Shown piece after piece: positions 33,289 through 41,777 of a stretch of 64,000 bases of DNA. The stretch spans positions 1 to 64,000 of the forward strand of contig JALNYU010000013.1 of the NCBI GenBank assembly GCA_023229645.1. The letters are read 5' to 3'. Source of the DNA: Nevskia sp. (lineage in GTDB: Bacteria > Pseudomonadota > Gammaproteobacteria > Nevskiales > Nevskiaceae). Below the pieces are notes generated by a model. It did no database searches. It was not told the origin of the DNA and saw only the letters and a program-made list of their open reading frames with translations. The first letter of the stretch is position 1. Each line of letters starts with the position of its first letter. Made by a program: the position numbers and the translations under genes.

Positions 33289-34353
33289 GTGGATATAGCC
33301 ATCATCGGCGCTAACGGCGACGTCGGTCGCCAGCTTGCTGTGCAGATCATTGCGCGTCAGTTGCTGTCGCCGCGCAGCCGTTTACAGCTTGTCGGTCGTC
33401 GCGATGGTGCAAGCCATCGTGCGTTGCACGGCTTCCGTGCTGACCTTTACGACGCATTTGCAGAGATCACGCCAGAGATCGATGTGGCCTTAACGCCGGA
33501 AGAAGTCGCGGCCGATCTGATTCTGTTTTGTGCTGGCCGTACTGCGCCGACGACGCCGAATCAGGTGGTGAGTCGGCAGACTTTGGCGCGTGAGAATCGG
33601 ATGGTATTTGAGCGCTATGCCGAGGTCATCGCCGCACGTGGTAACGGCCAAGAGTTAGTGGTGATGGTGACCAATCCAGTTGAGTTGGGCGTCGAGGTAT
33701 TTGCGCGTCATCTTGGTCGGCGGCGCGTTATCGGCATGGGCGCATATCAAGACAGCATGCGATTGCGGCGCGAGATTGCCAGCGACTTCGGCGTGCGTCG
33801 GCAGCGCGTGCACGCGTACATGTTGGGCGAGCACGGCGACGCGCTGGTGCCGATTCTGAGCCAGCTGTGGATCTATGGTTTTGATGAGGCTGAGAACGCT
33901 GCGGCGCGTGCACGCCTCTGTGGTGTGCGCCAGCCTGCCGACTTCGCACCGGCTTTGGCCGAGGGTAAGCGGTACCTCGGGCAACTGCTCGCGAATGAGC
34001 ATGTCCAGGAAGCGTTCCGCCACGCGGAGGCGCAGCCGCCCGATTTGCGCGCGGTGCTGCTGCCGCTGATCACACATATTTCTGGCGCCAAGACCGCGGT
34101 CTCAACGGCTGCGGTGACGACGGAATTAGTCGAGCAACTTCTAAATGGCGGCCAGAGCGTGATTCCGGCGCAAATCCGATTAGAGGCCGGCGATTGGGAC
34201 GGGCCGCCCGGGGTGCTTGGCTTGCCGGTGATTTGTGGCTTGAGGGGGTGGTCGCAGGTCACCGATCTCGAAATGACGGCAGCGGAGCACAGTTGTTTGC
34301 GTGCGGCCGCCGCAGCCATTACTGCCCGACTCAGCGATTGGGCGCATGACTAA
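33289..34353 (+). CDS. Lactate/malate dehydrogenase-like protein
   Basis: A 354-residue protein from the GTG at 33289 (VDIAIIGANGDVGRQ, the Rossmann GxxGxxG loop); a GTG at 33235 would add 18 residues. Catalytic residues of the LDH/MDH family are in place: YQDSMRLRREIA supplies Asp and Arg, and MLGEHGDALVPI supplies the proton-relay His. The substrate-discriminating loop (CAGRTAPTTPNQ) differs from both the malate (R-K-P-G-M) and lactate consensus, so the 2-hydroxy/2-oxo acid substrate is uncertain. It is monocistronic and convergent with the cytochrome c gene. Confidence 0.75.
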   Translation: MDIAIIGANGDVGRQLAVQIIARQLLSPRSRLQLVGRRDGASHRALHGFRADLYDAFAEITPEIDVALTPEEVAADLILFCAGRTAPTTPNQVVSRQTLARENRMVFERYAEVIAARGNGQELVVMVTNPVELGVEVFARHLGRRRVIGMGAYQDSMRLRREIASDFGVRRQRVHAYMLGEHGDALVPILSQLWIYGFDEAENAAARARLCGVRQPADFAPALAEGKRYLGQLLANEHVQEAFRHAEAQPPDLRAVLLPLITHISGAKTAVSTAAVTTELVEQLLNGGQSVIPAQIRLEAGDWDGPPGVLGLPVICGLRGWSQVTDLEMTAAEHSCLRAAAAAITARLSDWAHD

Positions 34354-34384
34354 ACCGCTATCACGTACTGAGATCGCTGGGGGC

Positions 34385-34765
34385 TTATTGATCGAGCGTC
34401 AAAATCCAATCGATCAGCTTGCGCGTATCGGTCTTATTGATAGCCACCGCGTTCGGTGGCATCGCTAAGCCGGTGGCTTTATTTTTCCAATGGGCTTGGT
34501 AGGGATTAGAGCCGTCCTGCACGGTTTTGGCTAGCTGCGCAGCCGCGCCTTTTTGGCCGTGGTAGCGCGCTGCGACGTCTTGCCACGCGGGGCCGATTGG
34601 CGTTTCGGAGGAATCGCTCGTGGTGTGCACGCTGTGGCAGGTTAGGCAGCCGGCTTTCGTTGCGAGTGTCGTCATCGCGGTGTCGTGGCGGGTATCGCGG
34701 CCAGCGAAGGCTGGGGCGGACAGTATCAGTGCGCATAGCAACAACGGGGTGCGAATCGAAAACAT
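34385..34765 (-). CDS. Periplasmic class I c-type cytochrome
   Basis: A 126-residue protein from MFSIRTPLLL (the frame is open further up, but this start gives a proper signal peptide ending near residue 21, AFAG). One haem site CLTCH (C40, C43, H44) and an axial Met in GLAMPPNA (M102) describe a small cytochrome c of the c551/c552 kind. The final IDWILTLDQ is the usual C-terminal helix. It would shuttle electrons in the periplasm; its partner is not encoded nearby. Confidence 0.88.
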   Translation of the reverse strand: MFSIRTPLLLCALILSAPAFAGRDTRHDTAMTTLATKAGCLTCHSVHTTSDSSETPIGPAWQDVAARYHGQKGAAAQLAKTVQDGSNPYQAHWKNKATGLAMPPNAVAINKTDTRKLIDWILTLDQ

Positions 34766-34959
34766 AAAGCCTCTCCGGTTAGATCGCGCGTTCATTCGGT
34801 CAACGCAGTACCAAATTAACAGTGGCGTGCCGTTACGCCCTTGAGGTGTATCAACGCAGGCCTGCAAGGATTTGGACCCGCTAACGTGCCGGGGATGAAC
34901 GCCGCTATGATTTGCGCCATGCCGTTGCAGTGTTTACATCCGCATTTATTCAAAGTCCT

Positions 34960-35463
34960 ATGTCGGAACTACAATCAGATTCAACGCTGCTTAACGCCAC
35001 CGACGGTCTCAGCGCGGCGGGGCCATCGGCAACGCAACGCGTTGTCTATGTCATGGAGGTGGCGGATCGGCCTGGGATCATGCACGCCATCGCGGCGGTA
35101 TTCGCCCACCGCGGCTTATCGATGCAGGCGCTGGTTGCCGATGCGCATCGCACGCCGCCGCGCATTCTTGTGGTATTTGATGGCACGCCTCGGCAATGTC
35201 GATTGGTTGAGCAAGTGCTCGCTCGGCTGCATGACGTGCATCGTATTCGCAGCTTGGCCGCGGATGCGCCGGAAGTCAGAGCTTTCGCGGTGTGTCACGA
35301 CAAGGGTGGGGCAGCGTTGCCGGAATTGATCGGGGTTAGCGCACAACAGCTCGGCGACACCTGGCTCTTGTCGGGCAGTTACGTCGCCGTTGATGCAGCA
35401 CTTGCACAGCTGCGCGCCGCGGATCGAATTGATGAAGTCTCGCGTTCGTTGGTTGCGCTCTAG
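34960..35463 (+). CDS. ACT-domain protein resembling acetolactate synthase small subunit
   Basis: A 167-residue protein from MSELQSD. Residues about 25-100 form an ACT domain (VMEVADRPGIMHAIAAVFAHRGLSMQAL ... VEQVLARLHDVHRIRSL), close in pattern to the regulatory subunits IlvN/IlvH that bind valine. The C-terminal half (about 105-167) also resembles the IlvH second domain in layout. No ilvB/I catalytic subunit lies next to it, so it may be an orphan regulatory protein. It is convergent with an SDR gene 10 bp away. Confidence 0.65.
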   Translation: MSELQSDSTLLNATDGLSAAGPSATQRVVYVMEVADRPGIMHAIAAVFAHRGLSMQALVADAHRTPPRILVVFDGTPRQCRLVEQVLARLHDVHRIRSLAADAPEVRAFAVCHDKGGAALPELIGVSAQQLGDTWLLSGSYVAVDAALAQLRAADRIDEVSRSLVAL

Positions 35464-35472
35464 CCGGTGGCG

Positions 35473-36324
35473 CTAACTCGGATACGCCGTCGCCAGCGTT
35501 GTGCTTTCCCAAGTATTAAGTTCGGCGGCGACCGACGCGAGCTTGCCACGCATGCGGTTCAGGGCGAGTTCGCCAAGCGCCAAACGTAGCGGCGGATGCT
35601 CAGTATTGACGATGGCGATCATCGCTGCCGCTGCGCGCAGCGGGTCGCCCGGCTGCTTTCCGGAATAGCCGTTGATCGTCGCGATTGTTTTGTGCGCGCT
35701 GTCGGCATAGTCGGCGATAGGCCGCGTCGGCGTTGCTAATGAACTGCCGGCCCAGTCTGTGCGGAACGGGCCCGGCTCGATGATCGTCACGCGGATGCCG
35801 AACGGCGCCACTTCCTGCGCCAGTGCTTCTGAATAGCCTTCAAGCGCGAATTTACTCGCGTTATAAAGGCCAAGTCCCGGACTCGCAACAAAGCCTGCCA
35901 CTGACGAAATTTGCAGAATGTGGCCGCCGCGTTGGGCGCGCATCGTTGGCAGTACCGCGCGGATCAGGTTCAAGGTGCCAAAGAGATTGGTCTCGAACTG
36001 CGCGCGTGCTTCGGCGTCACTAATTTCCTCAACCGCACCGGCCAAACCGTAGCCGGCGTTGTTGACGAGCACATCAATACGCCCAAAACGCGCGAGCGTT
36101 TGGCCGATGGCGTCGGCAACATCGCCCTCTTCGTTTACGTCCAGCGCGAGCGCCAAGACGCGTTCCGGCGCTGCGGCAACCAGCGGCGCCAGCGCGGCCG
36201 CATCGCGTGCGGTTGCAACCAAATGATCGCCAGCCGCTAAAGCCGCCGTCGCCAGCGCCTGACCCAGACCTCGGGAGCAGCCGGTAATCAGCCAGACCTT
36301 TGTTTGTATTGAGGACATGGGCAT
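35473..36324 (-). CDS. Classical short-chain dehydrogenase/reductase
   Basis: A 283-residue SDR. TGCSRGLGQ (cofactor loop, about 13-21), NNAG near 88-91, and an intact active site with Ser in LQISSVAGF and YNASK. PGPFRTDWAG follows. The length and the IEPGPFRT motif match oxidoreductases of the YbbO/'SDR family NAD(P)-dependent' group that reduce aldehydes or ketones. A second Met two codons in (36318) is an alternative start. Substrate is unknown. Confidence 0.88.
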   Translation of the reverse strand: MPMSSIQTKVWLITGCSRGLGQALATAALAAGDHLVATARDAAALAPLVAAAPERVLALALDVNEEGDVADAIGQTLARFGRIDVLVNNAGYGLAGAVEEISDAEARAQFETNLFGTLNLIRAVLPTMRAQRGGHILQISSVAGFVASPGLGLYNASKFALEGYSEALAQEVAPFGIRVTIIEPGPFRTDWAGSSLATPTRPIADYADSAHKTIATINGYSGKQPGDPLRAAAAMIAIVNTEHPPLRLALGELALNRMRGKLASVAAELNTWESTTLATAYPS

Positions 36325-36528
36325 CCGTTCGTCGGGAAATAGCTAACGCAGACCGTATTCTTTGAAACAGGTTCAAATCTTGTCAGGGAAGTGTTCGACA
36401 GTCGCAAAATTAGCGCGTACAGTAAGGACGCAGTCGTTTCAAGCAACGTATTTACCGTGGTCCCTTTGCCCGCTTCACCCGCGGTGCTGTCAGTCTCCCG
36501 GCTACCTTTCTTGATCGCTTGCAAAATA

Positions 36529-36543
36529 CGGGGTCTTGCCCCG
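36529..36543 (+). other. Leader hairpin upstream of the cold-shock gene
   Basis: A 5-bp perfect stem cgggg/ccccg with loop tcttg, about 38 bases before the cold-shock protein start. Csp genes often have long structured 5' UTRs that act as RNA thermometers; whether this hairpin has such a role is untested. Confidence 0.35.
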
Positions 36544-36580
36544 GTAAACTGTCACTTTTATCGTTAAAAGGAATGTCGCA

Positions 36581-36796
36581 ATGGGTAATGATTCATCAAC
36601 TGGCACTGTGAAGTGGTTCAACGATGCAAAGGGCTTCGGCTTCATCACGCCGTCTGACGGTGGCGAAGACCTCTTCGCACACTTCAAGGAAATTCAGGGC
36701 TCGGGTTTCAAGACCCTGAAAGAAGGCCAGCGTGTTGAGTACAAGGCCGCGCGTGGCCCGAAAGGCATGCAGGCGACTCAGATCCGCCCGCTGTAA
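36581..36796 (+). CDS. CspA-family cold-shock protein
   Basis: A 71-residue single cold-shock domain, with the RNA-binding motifs KGFGFI (RNP1, about 18-23) and DLFAHF (RNP2, about 31-36), and the usual GTVKWFNDAKG start and final Q(I)RPL. It binds single-stranded RNA/DNA and acts as an RNA chaperone. The aaaagga ribosome site sits before the ATG and a perfect terminator follows, so the gene is monocistronic. Confidence 0.96.
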   Translation: MGNDSSTGTVKWFNDAKGFGFITPSDGGEDLFAHFKEIQGSGFKTLKEGQRVEYKAARGPKGMQATQIRPL

Positions 36797-36819
36797 AAAG
36801 CCTTACAGCAATACTTAAT

Positions 36820-36848
36820 AAACCGCGGCTCAGGCCGCGGTTTTTTTT
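36820..36848 (+). terminator. Rho-independent terminator of the cold-shock gene
   Basis: Stem ccgcggc/gccgcgg with a 4-base loop, flanked by aaa and followed by eight T. It lies 24 bp after the stop codon. Confidence 0.93.
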
Positions 36849-36885
36849 GCAATTGCTGGCCCTTCCGCCCAACCGAGTTCCCCCG

Positions 36886-38031
36886 ATGACCCAAGTCAGC
36901 CGGGTGCCATCGCCGCATCCTTTAAACTGGCCTGCTGTGCTGATGTTTAGCCTCAGCACCGTAGGTCTTTTGACGCTGTTCCCCTGGTACGCGTGGACGC
37001 ACGACTTCAGTGCTGGGGCATGGATTGCCGGTTTTGTATTTCTTTATGCCAGTGGTTTATCGATCACAGGCGGCTACCATCGTTTGTGGGCGCATCGCGC
37101 CTATGAAGCGCATTGGAGCCTGCGTTTGTTCTACATGCTATTCGGCGCGATGGCATTTCAGAACAGCATTTTGATTTGGGCATCGATGCACCGCGTGCAC
37201 CATCGTCATGTCGACGATGTCGACCACGATCCCTATTCGATTAAGCGCGGTTTTTGGTTCGCCCACGTCGGCTGGATGATCCGCGACTATCCAAGCGCGA
37301 AGCTCGACTTCAGCAACGCCCAAGATCTGCAGCAAGACAAACTGGTGATGTTCCAGCACCGCTATTATCTGGTCATCGCGTTGTTGATGAACATCGGCTT
37401 GCCGGCGCTGGTCGGCGCGCTGTGCGGCGATGTCTGGGGCTTTCTGTTGGTCGCCGGGTTACTGCGCTTGGTGGTGAATCACCACTTCACGTTTTTAATT
37501 AACTCGCTCGCCCATTACTGGGGCCGCAGGCCGTACACCGTGGCAAACACCGCGCGCGATAACGATTTGATTGCGCTGTTTACCTACGGCGAGGGGTATC
37601 ACAACTTCCATCATCTGTTCCAGTGGGACTACCGCAACGGCGTCCGTTGGTGGCAGTTCGATCCGACCAAATGGCTGATCGCCAGTTTGTCGTGGGTAGG
37701 CATTACGCGGTCGTTGAAGCGTGTGCCAGAGTTCAAGATTCAGCGCGCGATGCTGCAGCGACAGTTCGATGCACTACATGCCCGCCTTGGCTGTTGCGAA
37801 AACCCCAGTCGCTTGGCGGTGTTGCAACAGCAATTCGAGCGCGAGTTGGAATCTTTCAAGTCGACTGTTAACGCCTGGAGCCAGTTGCAGGCTGAGCGCT
37901 TGGAACTGGCGCGCAGCAAGCTAGCCGACCAATGGGCGCACAGCGAAATGCGTCACCGCATTTACCTGCTTGAAGAGTCTCTGCGGTTGCAGCGTCAGCG
38001 TATGCAAGCACTGCAGTGGCAGCCCGCCTAA
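36886..38031 (+). CDS. Delta-9-type acyl-CoA fatty acid desaturase with C-terminal coiled coil
   Basis: A 381-residue membrane desaturase from the ATG at 36886; a TTG 13 codons upstream lies within the terminator T-run and is unlikely. The three histidine boxes are HRLWAHR, HRVHHRH and EGYHNFHH, separated by membrane-helix pairs (about 20-60 and 165-205), as in bacterial acyl-CoA/phospholipid delta-9 desaturases. It should introduce a double bond into fatty acyl chains. The last ~90 residues (after FKIQRAM) are a highly charged coiled coil rich in Gln/Arg/Leu, beyond the usual enzyme. Confidence 0.9.
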   Translation: MTQVSRVPSPHPLNWPAVLMFSLSTVGLLTLFPWYAWTHDFSAGAWIAGFVFLYASGLSITGGYHRLWAHRAYEAHWSLRLFYMLFGAMAFQNSILIWASMHRVHHRHVDDVDHDPYSIKRGFWFAHVGWMIRDYPSAKLDFSNAQDLQQDKLVMFQHRYYLVIALLMNIGLPALVGALCGDVWGFLLVAGLLRLVVNHHFTFLINSLAHYWGRRPYTVANTARDNDLIALFTYGEGYHNFHHLFQWDYRNGVRWWQFDPTKWLIASLSWVGITRSLKRVPEFKIQRAMLQRQFDALHARLGCCENPSRLAVLQQQFERELESFKSTVNAWSQLQAERLELARSKLADQWAHSEMRHRIYLLEESLRLQRQRMQALQWQPA

Positions 38032-38053
38032 AGCAAAAGATCACCGCGTTTGC

Positions 38054-38087
38054 TATCACGCGGCGGCTGTAGAGGCCGCTGGTGATA
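38054..38087. other. Hairpin between convergent genes
   Basis: Arms tatcac...gcggc and gccgc...gtgata with a small internal bulge lie between the convergent desaturase and DUF2461 genes. There is no T-run on either side, so it is at best a weak bidirectional terminator. Confidence 0.35.
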
Positions 38088-38113
38088 ACGGGCGCAGGTG
38101 ATTGGGGCGATTT

Positions 38114-38863
38114 CTAAAAGTCGAGATCCAATGCGCCGCACAGCCAGTCGATCAACGGGCTGGCGCGTTGATAGCGGGCGAGCAGGGTGTCGAGTAAGTC
38201 CGGCCCTAGCAACGCGGCCTCGTCTAGCCGCGTTGAGCAGACGAAATCCTTGCGCTTTAAGTCCTCGGCCAATTCATGCGCCGGGTCGTAGCCGCGCGGC
38301 GGCCGGCTCAGCGATTCGCCGCGCAGCGCGCCGAAGGTTTTTTCGAAGTCAGCTGAACGGATTGCCGACTTCCAGCTCGCCGGATTATTCACCATATAGG
38401 TGCGGATGCGCTTCACCGTTTCCGGTTGCGGATGCCACAAGCCGCCACCGAGAAACGAGCCGTCTTCGCCGTGTTCGGGTTGGATGTGCAAATAAAAGAC
38501 CGGCGCATCAAGCCGGCCCATCGTGCCGTGGTCGGCGTCGCCACCGCGGGTTACCGCGCGTGTTGCCTCATGATAGAAACTGGCGCCGGCCCAAGGTTTA
38601 TACGGCGTTTTATCGCCGGAAAATCGCGTGTCGCGATAAATCCGAAACATCGAGCCGCCCACCGGTTTAGGGTTGGCAACGTAGTGCGGACTGATTTCTT
38701 TCAGCGGTTCGGCGAGGTCAGCAATCAGACGCAAAAATGGCAGTTTGACGTTTTTTTCGTAATCGCTTTTGTGTGCGGTAAACCATTCGCGGCTATTGTT
38801 TTGCGCCAGTTCGCGCAGAAAGCCCAGCGTAGCCGGCGTGAAATAAGCGGCGCTTTTGGCCAT
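38114..38863 (-). CDS. DUF2461 (TIGR02453 family) protein
   Basis: A 249-residue protein with the family motifs FTPATLGFLRELAQNNSREWF near the start, MFRIYRDTRFSGDKTPYKPW and PGEHGEDGSFLGGGLWHP-like (here PEHGEDGSFLGGGLW). The DUF2461 family is widespread in bacteria and fungi and has no established function; an all-alpha/beta cytosolic fold is expected. It stands alone between a convergent desaturase gene and a divergent aldolase gene. The ATG at 38863 is preceded by aaggag. Confidence 0.88.
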   Translation of the reverse strand: MAKSAAYFTPATLGFLRELAQNNSREWFTAHKSDYEKNVKLPFLRLIADLAEPLKEISPHYVANPKPVGGSMFRIYRDTRFSGDKTPYKPWAGASFYHEATRAVTRGGDADHGTMGRLDAPVFYLHIQPEHGEDGSFLGGGLWHPQPETVKRIRTYMVNNPASWKSAIRSADFEKTFGALRGESLSRPPRGYDPAHELAEDLKRKDFVCSTRLDEAALLGPDLLDTLLARYQRASPLIDWLCGALDLDF

Positions 38864-39010
38864 TGATCAACTCCTTATTCTGCCTGTAAAAAATATTGTG
38901 CCCTGAGCACTACAGCCCGGCTTAGCAGCGGTGGGATTCGCTACGCGCCGCCACTGTGCCGTCGTTTCTGGCAGTCTGAGCACACTATAAAAGACCTGGA
39001 GGAGGAGATC

Positions 39011-39808
39011 ATGACGGCACAAGAAAAAAGCCCGCTGCAGCCGCACCTAGCCGATGTGCGCAGCCGTGTTTCGGCCGAAGAATGGGCTTTGCGGGTTGAT
39101 CTGGCGGCGGCCTATCGCCTAGTCGCGCACTTCGGTTGGTCCGACTTGGTGTTTACGCACATCTCGGCCCGCATTCCGGGACCCGAGCACCATTTTCTGA
39201 TCAACCCATACGGTTTTCTATTCGACGAGATCACTGCGTCGAGCTTGGTGAAGATCGATTTGCAGGGCAAAAAAGTCATGGAGACGCCGTACCCGGTTAA
39301 TCCGGCCGGATTTACGATCCACAGCGCCATTCACGCCGCGCGCGAAGATGCGGCTTGCGTGCTGCACGTGCATTCGCTAAACGGCATCGCGGTATCGGCG
39401 CAGAAATGCGGTTTCCTGCCGATTTCGCAGCAATCCATTTTTGTTCAGGCCGCACTCGGCTATCACGACTACGAAGGTGTGGCGCTGAATGAAGATGAAA
39501 AGCCGCGCCTCGTTCGTGACCTTGGCAATAACACCTTCCTGATACTCCGCAACCACGGCCTGTTAACGGTTGGGGCTAATCCGGCCGACGCGTTTTTGGC
39601 GATGTACCTGTTCGAATCGGCCTGCGCCATCCAGCTCCGCGCGCAGGCCGGCGGCAGCGGCGCCGAACATTTGATCACGGTGCCGCAGCCGATTCTCGAC
39701 GGCGCCAAAGCGCAGATGCAGCAGGTCACGAAGGGGCTCGGCAGCGCGCTGGTATGGCCCGGGCTATTGCGCAAGCTCGATCGCATTGATGCTTCGTTTC
39801 GCGAATAA
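39011..39808 (+). CDS. Class II aldolase/adducin family protein
   Basis: A 265-residue protein with the class II aldolase fold. It has HISARIPGPEHHFLINPYG, a zinc-binding pair CVLHVHS and a later NHGLLTVG containing the third His. Such enzymes cleave or epimerise phosphorylated or unphosphorylated sugars, but this subgroup (long N-terminal region AAAYRLVAHFGWSDLVFTHIS, no phosphate-binding signature recognised) is of unassigned substrate. The ggaggagatcatg ribosome site is excellent. The gene is 41 bp upstream of the transporter-acyltransferase fusion. Confidence 0.9.
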   Translation: MTAQEKSPLQPHLADVRSRVSAEEWALRVDLAAAYRLVAHFGWSDLVFTHISARIPGPEHHFLINPYGFLFDEITASSLVKIDLQGKKVMETPYPVNPAGFTIHSAIHAAREDAACVLHVHSLNGIAVSAQKCGFLPISQQSIFVQAALGYHDYEGVALNEDEKPRLVRDLGNNTFLILRNHGLLTVGANPADAFLAMYLFESACAIQLRAQAGGSGAEHLITVPQPILDGAKAQMQQVTKGLGSALVWPGLLRKLDRIDASFRE

Positions 39809-39849
39809 ACCGCCGCATCAATCGGCGAATCAACTTATACAAGGCCCGA

Positions 39850-41736
39850 ATGACCACCGAAAAAGATGCACCGAACCTCCTAACCACGCGCCGCTTCGGC
39901 CCGTTTTTTATCACGCAAACGCTCGGCGCGTTTAACGACAATATCTTCAAAAACGCGCTGGTGATTCTGCTGGCGTTCGGCGTCGCCGGCTTGTCGCAGG
40001 CGGATGTTGATCTCTACGTCAATCTCGCCGCTGGGCTGTTCATTCTGCCGTTCTTCTTGTTTTCGGCAACGGCGGGGCAGCTCGCAGAGAAATACGACAA
40101 AGCCGCGATTATCCGTGCGGTTAAGGTGTTCGAGATTGCGATCATGCTGTGCGCGGTTGTCGCGCTGCACTTCCGCAACGTGCCCTTTTTGCTTGGTCTG
40201 TTGTTCATGATGGGCGTGCATTCGACGCTATTCGGGCCGGTGAAATATTCGATCTTGCCGCAGCATCTGCACGAGTCGGAATTAATCGGCGGCAACGCCT
40301 GGGTCGAGGCAGCAACATTCCTGGCGATTCTGCTCGGCACGATGCTCGGCGGTTGGCTGATCACGCTCGATGGCGGTACGAGTTGGGTTGGCGTCGCGGT
40401 GGTTATCGTCGCCGTTTGCGGCTATTGGGCCTCGCGTAGCGTACCGCAGGCGCCACCCGCTGCGCCGGGCTTGAAGATCAATTGGAATCCGGCTACCGAA
40501 ACTTGGCGCAACATCGCGTTTATCCGCGGCAATCGCACGGTATTTTTATCGGTGCTCGGCATCTCCTGGTTCTGGTTTTTTGGCGTTACGTTTCTATCGC
40601 AGCTGCCGAACTACACCAAGGTTTATCTCGGCGGTAACGAGCAAGTTGTTACTTTATTGCTGACGATATTCTCGCTCGGCATCGGGATCGGTTCGATGTT
40701 ATGCGAGCGCCTATCCGGCCATCGCGTCGAGATCGGCCTCGTGCCGCTCGGCTCAATCGGCTTGACCGTATTCGGCGTTGATCTCTACTTTGCCAGTACC
40801 AGTATCGCTGAGGCGCAGGGGCTAGGCGCGGCTGCGTTTCTGCATCTCGCTGGCAGCACGCGCGTGTTGTTGGACCTGGGCCTGATCGGCCTCTCCGGCG
40901 GCTTGTTCATCGTACCGCTGTACGCGTTGATTCAAACGCGCTCGGAGCCCACACATCGCTCGCGCATCATCGCCGGTAACAACATTCTCAATGCCGCGTT
41001 TATGGTGACGTCGGCGATCTTGGCAATCGTGCTGCTGAAAGTGGGCTTCACGATTCCGCAACTGCTGCTGGTTGCCGCGCTGCTCAACGCCGCGGTGGCG
41101 ATCTTCATCTACACGCTGGTGCCAGAATTCCTGATGCGGTTCCTGGCCTGGATGCTGATCCGCGTGCTGTACCGGATCCGCGTTGAGGGGCTGGACAATA
41201 TCCCGGAAAAAGGCGCGGCGATCGTCGTCTGCAACCACGTCAGCTTTGTCGATGCCTTGATCGTCGGCGGCAGCGTGCGCCGGCCGCTGCGTTTCGTCAT
41301 GTATCACAAGATCTACAATATTCCAGGGCTGAACTTTCTGTTCCGCACCATGCGCGCGATCCCAATCGCCCCGGCCAAGGAAGATCCAGAGTTGCTGCGC
41401 TGTGCATTCGACGAGATCGACGCCGCACTGAAGAACGGCGAGCTGATCGGCCTGTTTCCCGAAGGCGGCCTGACGCCGGATGGCGAAATTCAAACCTTCA
41501 AAACCGGGATTGACCGCATCTTGGAACGCGAACCGGTGCCCGTGGTGCCGATGGCCGTGTGCGGTCTCTGGCGCAGCCTGTGGTCGCGGCGCGACTCACG
41601 GCTCGGCCGGATGCGTCTGCCGCGGCGATTCCGTGCGAAGATTACGTTGATCGCCGTCGCGGCGATGTCGCCTGCGCAAGCCAACGCCGCGACGCTCGAA
41701 GACGCCGTGCGCCGGCTGCGCGGCGAGGGCGCCTAA
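39850..41736 (+). CDS. MFS transporter-PlsC acyltransferase fusion (LplT-like/lysophospholipid acyltransferase)
   Basis: A 628-residue fusion. Residues about 10-425 are an LplT-like MFS transporter with 12 predicted helices (TQTLGAFNDNIFKNALVILLAFG and the VHSTLFGPVKYSILPQHL motif). Residues about 435-628 are a PlsC acyltransferase with the HX4D motif in NHVSFVDAL and FPEGG. In E. coli lysophospholipid uptake (LplT) and re-acylation (Aas) are neighbouring proteins; here flippase and acyltransferase are one chain, while the acyl-ACP synthetase domain of Aas is absent. The likely role is recycling of lysophospholipids. Confidence 0.9.
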   Translation: MTTEKDAPNLLTTRRFGPFFITQTLGAFNDNIFKNALVILLAFGVAGLSQADVDLYVNLAAGLFILPFFLFSATAGQLAEKYDKAAIIRAVKVFEIAIMLCAVVALHFRNVPFLLGLLFMMGVHSTLFGPVKYSILPQHLHESELIGGNAWVEAATFLAILLGTMLGGWLITLDGGTSWVGVAVVIVAVCGYWASRSVPQAPPAAPGLKINWNPATETWRNIAFIRGNRTVFLSVLGISWFWFFGVTFLSQLPNYTKVYLGGNEQVVTLLLTIFSLGIGIGSMLCERLSGHRVEIGLVPLGSIGLTVFGVDLYFASTSIAEAQGLGAAAFLHLAGSTRVLLDLGLIGLSGGLFIVPLYALIQTRSEPTHRSRIIAGNNILNAAFMVTSAILAIVLLKVGFTIPQLLLVAALLNAAVAIFIYTLVPEFLMRFLAWMLIRVLYRIRVEGLDNIPEKGAAIVVCNHVSFVDALIVGGSVRRPLRFVMYHKIYNIPGLNFLFRTMRAIPIAPAKEDPELLRCAFDEIDAALKNGELIGLFPEGGLTPDGEIQTFKTGIDRILEREPVPVVPMAVCGLWRSLWSRRDSRLGRMRLPRRFRAKITLIAVAAMSPAQANAATLEDAVRRLRGEGA

Positions 41737-41777
41737 ACGCGCGCGTAAACGCCGGTACGGAGCGGAGTCTCATCACG

